From assembly GCA_002492075.1 (NCBI GenBank), contig DKXD01000220.1:24519-34343 (forward strand): DNA of 9,825 nt, in the 5' to 3' direction. Numbering within the stretch: position 1 is the first letter of the stretch; every line of letters begins with the position of its first letter. This document shows positions 6,112 through 9,825 of this stretch, in pieces. The notes beneath the pieces are model-generated. The model did not search any database. It had not been told where the DNA came from and saw only the letters and a list, made by a program, of their open reading frames with translations. The position numbers were made by a program, and so were the translations under genes. The DNA is from Ruminococcaceae bacterium UBA7135. Lineage in GTDB: Bacteria; Bacillota; Clostridia; Oscillospirales; Ruminococcaceae.

Positions 6112-8145
6112 ATGAATAAGGAAGAGATTATAGATCGTTTCAAAAAATGGCGCGACAATGATGAAAACGAGAAAATCATTGCCGCCGCTCTCACGCTGCC
6201 CACAAGCGTTATCGACGATGAAATACTGAGCTGGGTAGCTCAAAGCTACATCGATATCGGAGAATACAAACGCGCCATAGCCGTGCTTGAAAAAATTCAC
6301 AACAGCATGGAACACGATTATAAGTGGCAGTTTATGATGGGCTTGGCGCTGCTTCGCGCCGCCGACGACGACGAGTGCGACGATGACGACGAGCTTCGCT
6401 GCAATATTCTCGAACGTGCAAAGGTCTGCTTGGCGCGCGGAATGAATATGAACCCGCCCGATGATGTGCTGGAATCCGCCGACAGATTTATGGAGGAGAT
6501 CGAGGGGCTGCTTGAGGAACTTAACGGCTCGGACGACGCCGATTATGACGACGACCTCGAAATGTACGACGACGAGGAGCTCGACGCTGTCGAGGATCAT
6601 ATCAAGGAGTATTTCGGCGAATTTCCCACGGTGTTTCATGAAACCGCCTCTAAGGACTTTGTATGCGATATCGCCTGTATCCCGCCAACCGAGGAGCGCA
6701 ATTATTTCACTCTGGTAACGATGGGAATGGGCGCGCACATCATGAATATCCCCGATTCACTCTCCCCTGAAGAAAACGGCAGAGCCGAGCTGCTGATATG
6801 TCTGCCGCCCGACTGGAAGCTTGGAGAAAGCACCGACGAATGGTTCTGGCCCATTCATCTGCTGAAGGATCTCGCGCGGCTGCCCATTAACACTGATTCG
6901 TGGCTGGGTTGGGGGCACTCGGTGGATCATCAGTCGTACATTGCCAACACGCAGCTATGCGCTTCGCTGCTGCTGTTTCCCGAGGGCGTTCCCGAGGAAG
7001 CGGAGGTATGCACTCTGCCAAACGGCGACAAGGTGAATTTCTTTGAGGTCGTTCCGATGTACCGCGAGGAAATGCTTTATAAAATAAACCACGATACAAA
7101 AGCTCTGCTTGAGCAGATGAAAAACGTCAGCCACATTGTGGATATCGACCGCCCCAACTGCTGCGAAAACGCCGACGAGCCGGAAATGGACAGCGGACGA
7201 ATAATAGACGTTTCGAGAAATCACGCAAGAAAGATCTCCGACAAAAATCTCCCTCTCGACCCGATAAACGGCTGCAATCATCTTGCGGTATTTCTGCGTT
7301 GGTGCGTAGAGCACGACCTTATAGCTCCGCAGTTCTACGAAAACTGCCCCGATATCGTCAAGGGCGTGAAAGACGGCTCTCAAACCGATCTGCGGCAATT
7401 TATCAACGATTATTTCGGCGGGTATCTCAAGCCGTTCCAGTTCAGCTATATGGGCGCGTGTTTTTCCAATTACTATTATAATTGGGACACGGATGACTCC
7501 GAGCACTTCTACCCCTCCGACGTGGACGACTACGCCGAACATTATTTCGGCACAGAACGCTACAACAGCGAGGAGTTCCAAGACGAGGCTTATATGTTTG
7601 TACCCTTCGACGAGGAATATTATCAAGGTTTGTCAAAATATATCGACCGCGCCTTTTCCGATTTTCTTCCCGATTTTACGGAATACTGCGCGAAAACGGA
7701 CAAAGAGACCGCCGAAAAAGCAGAAAAGCTGCTGGGCTTGAAGCTGACTCTCCCACGACAGGACGAGCAGATAGCAAAAGCATACCGCGATATAGAATAC
7801 ATGTCGAAAGCAAGCGGGGGCTGCGCGCTTCCGATGATAGTTGATCTCGGCGGCTGCGCCGATACGCAGGACGATGTTTCCGACCTGCTGCTTGACGCGA
7901 CGGACACGTTCCTTGAAACTGTTGTGATAGCCAACTTCACATCTGACGACCCCGTAAACTGGACCGAGAAGAACTTCGGCGGCGAAAAGTTTTCCGTTAT
8001 CCCCTCAAACGACCGTATCGCGTCTTTACAGAGCACGCTTGCGGAAATGTTCGGAGCCGTGCCCGCTATACTTACGTTTGACGAGACGAACGCGACGCTG
8101 CTTATCCCGCTGGAAAACGGCGTTTATATACGCTTTGCAAAATGA
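6112..8145 (+). CDS. Acidic multidomain protein with a suppressor-of-fused (SUFU) domain
   Basis: The 677-aa cytoplasmic protein has no signal peptide or membrane segment. Residues 1-140 are helical and tetratricopeptide-like (SWVAQSYIDIGEYKRAIAVLEKI, 40-62), broken by acidic runs (85-94, 140-158). Residues about 158-345 look like a bacterial SUFU domain: AELLICLPPDWKL (225-237), WPIHLLKDLARLP (246-258), LGWGHS (265-270), LLLFPEG (286-292), VNFFEVVPMYREEM (308-321). Residues about 385-525 hold a second unit opening with NHLAVFLRWCVEHDL (389-403), a motif seen in small uncharacterised bacterial proteins. Residues 530-677 are unrecognised. SUFU domains occur among immunity proteins of polymorphic toxins, but no toxin is visible here. 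The ATG at 6112 follows GAGGG. The in-frame ATG at 5998 is rejected because translation would run through hairpin repeat B. Confidence 0.75.
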   Translation: MNKEEIIDRFKKWRDNDENEKIIAAALTLPTSVIDDEILSWVAQSYIDIGEYKRAIAVLEKIHNSMEHDYKWQFMMGLALLRAADDDECDDDDELRCNILERAKVCLARGMNMNPPDDVLESADRFMEEIEGLLEELNGSDDADYDDDLEMYDDEELDAVEDHIKEYFGEFPTVFHETASKDFVCDIACIPPTEERNYFTLVTMGMGAHIMNIPDSLSPEENGRAELLICLPPDWKLGESTDEWFWPIHLLKDLARLPINTDSWLGWGHSVDHQSYIANTQLCASLLLFPEGVPEEAEVCTLPNGDKVNFFEVVPMYREEMLYKINHDTKALLEQMKNVSHIVDIDRPNCCENADEPEMDSGRIIDVSRNHARKISDKNLPLDPINGCNHLAVFLRWCVEHDLIAPQFYENCPDIVKGVKDGSQTDLRQFINDYFGGYLKPFQFSYMGACFSNYYYNWDTDDSEHFYPSDVDDYAEHYFGTERYNSEEFQDEAYMFVPFDEEYYQGLSKYIDRAFSDFLPDFTEYCAKTDKETAEKAEKLLGLKLTLPRQDEQIAKAYRDIEYMSKASGGCALPMIVDLGGCADTQDDVSDLLLDATDTFLETVVIANFTSDDPVNWTEKNFGGEKFSVIPSNDRIASLQSTLAEMFGAVPAILTFDETNATLLIPLENGVYIRFAK

Positions 8146-8154
8146 TCTGCACAT

Positions 8155-8274
8155 TTACAATTGACGGTGTACAGTTGATAGTATACAGTTAATGTTCGCA
8201 AAGCGCACAACATAACTGCGTTCTCTCCCTCGCGGAGGGGGGGGAGAGAAAATAAGATAAAATGTCAACTGTAA
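8155..8274. mobile_element. 120-bp MITE-like intergenic element with 11-bp inverted ends
   Basis: The ends TTACAATTGAC (8155-8165) and GTCAACTGTAA (8264-8274) are inverted repeats matching at 10 of 11 positions. The left part is a run of heptads from 8157 (ACAATTG, ACGGTGT, ACAGTTG, ATAGTAT, ACAGTTA). The right half contains a GC-rich hairpin related to the 46-bp repeat. The element fills almost the whole 142-nt spacer and ends one base before the GGAGG of the lipoprotein gene. There is no transposase and no obvious target duplication, so mobility is an inference from the architecture. Confidence 0.5.
8220..8265 (+). repeat. Diverged hairpin repeat, copy C
   Basis: TTCTCTCC (8221-8228) pairs with GGAGAGAA (8243-8250), with CTC/GAG inside and extra Gs on the right arm. 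It is followed by AATAAGATAAAATGT, which resembles the AACAAGATAATGTG tail of copies A and B. Its place just before a ribosome binding site matches copy B. Confidence 0.6.
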
Positions 8275-8287
8275 CGGAGGTGAGCGT

Positions 8288-9139
8288 TTGAAAAAATTTG
8301 CGGTGATCATCGCTGCCATTATGTTATTAAGCGGCTGCGGCGTTTCCGACGAAACGTATCAACCCGAGAAATACGTTGATATTTCCGATAACACGCAAAG
8401 CGCCTCTCCGACGCCCGCACCGCCGCTCCTGTCCTCTGCGGCGACCTCTTCACATACTTCGTCGGCCGAGGTGAGCCGAGTTCAAAACAACAGCACCGAA
8501 GAAAGCGGCATACGCGAACTTAAAACCGCCCCCGCCGCCGACCAAAACAAGCTTGCGTTTACAATAGAAAACCTGTTCTCCGAGGGGGAGTACTACACTC
8601 TTGTAATATCGGGAACAAAGACGGACGAAACGGAGAAAAGCACAATCACCTCTAACGGCGAATATTACAGCGACATTGCGCTGACGCTCTTTAAAGACGG
8701 ACAGCAGATCGACCGCCTTGCGGCGGACGTCCTCAACGGGGAACGTCTTATGATACTTGAAAGCGCAGCGGAGGAGCTGTCCTATGGCTGCGAGGTAATA
8801 TCAAATCTGCGGAAATTCGACACTGAAGAATACCCCGATTTTATAGAGCTTGTTCTCCGCGGCGGCAGCAACGAAGCCGCCGTTCCCGAATACGCACGGT
8901 TTTTCACGGTTTTTAACGGTAAGATAACCGAGCTTCTTGTTTACGAAAACGGGATCAAAACCTCGCCGCGCGGCGCGAAACTCGAACCACGCGGCGCAGG
9001 TCTGGCGGTGCAGTTCCTCACGGTGCTGAAAAACAACGGTCTTGAGGAATACAAGATCATAAAGTACGAATACCGCTTTGATTTGGAAAACAAGCGGCTA
9101 AACAAACAGCAAGTGCGGTTTTACGGCTATGAATACTAA
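8288..9139 (+). CDS. Putative lipoprotein of unknown function, TTG start
   Basis: The 283-aa product has a lipoprotein signal: KK, a hydrophobic core FAVIIAAIMLL and a lipobox LSGC with the acylated Cys at residue 17. It should therefore be anchored to the outer face of the membrane. Residues about 30-75 are a Ser/Thr/Pro/Ala-rich linker. Residues about 85-283 form a soluble domain rich in predicted strands (NGEYYSDIALTLFKDGQQIDRL; EYKIIKYEYRFDLENKRL), family not recognised. The start is TTG at 8288, seven bases after GGAGG. No ATG or GTG gives the signal peptide, and the GTG overlapping the site hits a stop after three codons. The HD-domain gene follows 12 nt later and is probably co-transcribed. 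The spacer upstream is a repeat element. Confidence 0.8.
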   Translation: MKKFAVIIAAIMLLSGCGVSDETYQPEKYVDISDNTQSASPTPAPPLLSSAATSSHTSSAEVSRVQNNSTEESGIRELKTAPAADQNKLAFTIENLFSEGEYYTLVISGTKTDETEKSTITSNGEYYSDIALTLFKDGQQIDRLAADVLNGERLMILESAAEELSYGCEVISNLRKFDTEEYPDFIELVLRGGSNEAAVPEYARFFTVFNGKITELLVYENGIKTSPRGAKLEPRGAGLAVQFLTVLKNNGLEEYKIIKYEYRFDLENKRLNKQQVRFYGYEY

Positions 9140-9151
9140 AGGAGGATATTT

Positions 9152-9751
9152 ATGAAAAACGAACCCACGCCCAACGACAAAGAAGAGTTTATCAGGATCT
9201 ACAAGGAAAAGATAATCCGCGAGGGTTCGGATAAGCTTTTGGAGTTCCTTGAAAAAAGTGATTTCTTCACCGCGCCCGCCTCTACAAGATATCACGGCGC
9301 ATACAAAGGCGGACTGCTGCGGCACTCGCTGAACGTTTACGAGTGTCTTGTCGAATACTTGGCGCGGGAACGCGTTCAGGAAAAATACGAAATCAAGTTC
9401 TCCGAGGAATCGGCGGCAATAGTCGCTTTGCTGCACGATGTTTGCAAGGTGAATTTCTACACGGTCTCCATGAGAAACTCCAAAAACGAGCAGACAGGGC
9501 AGTGGGAAAAGGTGCCGTATTACACGATAAACGACACGCTCCCCTACGGTCATGGGGAGAAAAGCGTGTATATGGTGAGCGGCTTTATGCGGCTCACCCG
9601 CGACGAGGCTATGGCTATTCGCTGGCACATGGGTTTTTCGGGAGTAGAGGACAAGAACACTATCGGGCGCGCCTTGGAAATGTACCCTCTGGCGTTCGCG
9701 CTTATGGTCGCCGATATGGAGGCGAGCTATTTCCTAGAGGGGTCGGAATAA
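9152..9751 (+). CDS. HD-domain phosphohydrolase family protein
   Basis: The 199-aa protein has the full set of HD-superfamily metal ligands in order: H58 in GGLLRHSLNVYE, the H95-D96 doublet in ALLHDVCK, H134 in PYGHGEKS, H159 in AIRWHMG and D188 in VADMEAS. Such proteins hydrolyse phosphomonoester or phosphodiester bonds in nucleotides or nucleic acids; the substrate here is unknown. The N-terminal helix (EEFIRIYKEKIIREGSDKLLEFLEKSDFFTAPAS) and the ligand spacing resemble small clostridial and phage-encoded HD hydrolases. There is no signal peptide. The ATG at 9152 has an optimal AAGGAGG, and the gene lies 12 nt after the lipoprotein gene, so the two likely share a transcript. All ligands are intact, so activity is plausible. 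Confidence 0.85.
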   Translation: MKNEPTPNDKEEFIRIYKEKIIREGSDKLLEFLEKSDFFTAPASTRYHGAYKGGLLRHSLNVYECLVEYLARERVQEKYEIKFSEESAAIVALLHDVCKVNFYTVSMRNSKNEQTGQWEKVPYYTINDTLPYGHGEKSVYMVSGFMRLTRDEAMAIRWHMGFSGVEDKNTIGRALEMYPLAFALMVADMEASYFLEGSE

Positions 9752-9755
9752 ATTA

Positions 9756-9789
9756 TGTTTCTTCCCGCCTGCGGCGGAAAAAAAGAAAA
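9756..9789. repeat. Palindromic hairpin after the HD-domain gene
   Basis: CCGCC/GGCGG with a TGC loop (about 9764-9776) is flanked on the left by TTTCTT and on the right by AAAAAAAGAAAA, so the stem can extend with mismatches. With pyrimidines before and purines after the core, it has the layout of the other hairpins in this window and not that of a plus-strand terminator, which would need a U-tract on the right. It could still stabilise the 3' end of the transcript. Confidence 0.45.
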
Positions 9790-9800
9790 TTTGAATATGC

Positions 9801-9825
9801 AAAAAACTCCCCCGCAAGGCGGGGG
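9801..9825 (-). terminator. Intrinsic terminator for a gene beyond the right edge
   Basis: On the minus strand a perfect 7-bp stem, CCCCCGC-CTT-GCGGGGG (9825-9809), is followed by AG and six T residues. This is a classic terminator for a leftward gene outside the window. It may be bidirectional, but the plus-strand side is cut off. Confidence 0.55.

Noticed and set aside
5902..7626. Minus-strand open frames opposite the SUFU-domain gene (5902-6738, 6955-7626)
   Set aside because: Hydrophobic-looking translations arise from the antisense of an acidic protein (Asp/Glu codons read as Val/Ile/Leu); no start signals.

Overview
The window looks like chromosomal DNA from a Gram-positive, endospore-forming lineage, most likely a clostridial relative of the Ruminococcaceae/Oscillospiraceae. 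The reasons are strong AGGAGG-type ribosome binding sites, sigma-A promoters with 17-bp spacers, a gpr spore-protease gene next to rpsT, and Firmicutes-like ribosomal proteins. The family-level placement is an inference from protein style and the hairpin-rich spacers.

Left part, minus strand (1-4724). Reading right to left: gpr (4724-3972), a weak terminator, a strong promoter (3816-3788), a leader of about 375 nt, and the start of the S10 ribosomal-protein operon: rpsJ, rplC, rplD, rplW, rplB and the 5' part of rpsS, which is cut by the window edge. Gene order is canonical. Spacing is not: rplC-rplD-rplW is tight, but spacers of 136, 146 and 185 nt separate rpsJ/rplC, rplW/rplB and rplB/rpsS. 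The last two hold repeats and inverted repeats.

Middle (4725-5350). A divergent intergenic region carries a hairpin repeat and the near-consensus promoter of plus-strand rpsT (S20), which ends in a probable terminator.

Right part, plus strand (5490-9751). Four accessory genes follow: a NimA-like flavin-binding protein, a 677-aa acidic protein with a repeat-type N-terminus, a suppressor-of-fused (SUFU) domain and two further regions, a lipoprotein with a TTG start, and an HD-domain phosphohydrolase 12 nt downstream of it. No shared pathway is evident. Nothing besides the SUFU protein suggests defence or toxin immunity.

The most distinctive signal is in the non-coding DNA. Two 46-bp hairpin elements (4793-4838 minus, 6048-6093 plus) share 40 of 46 positions, and a diverged relative lies at 8220-8265. 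Two spacers carry arrays with a 7-nt period in inverted orientation, one of which supplies the rplB stop codon. A 120-bp element with 11-bp inverted ends fills the spacer before the lipoprotein gene.
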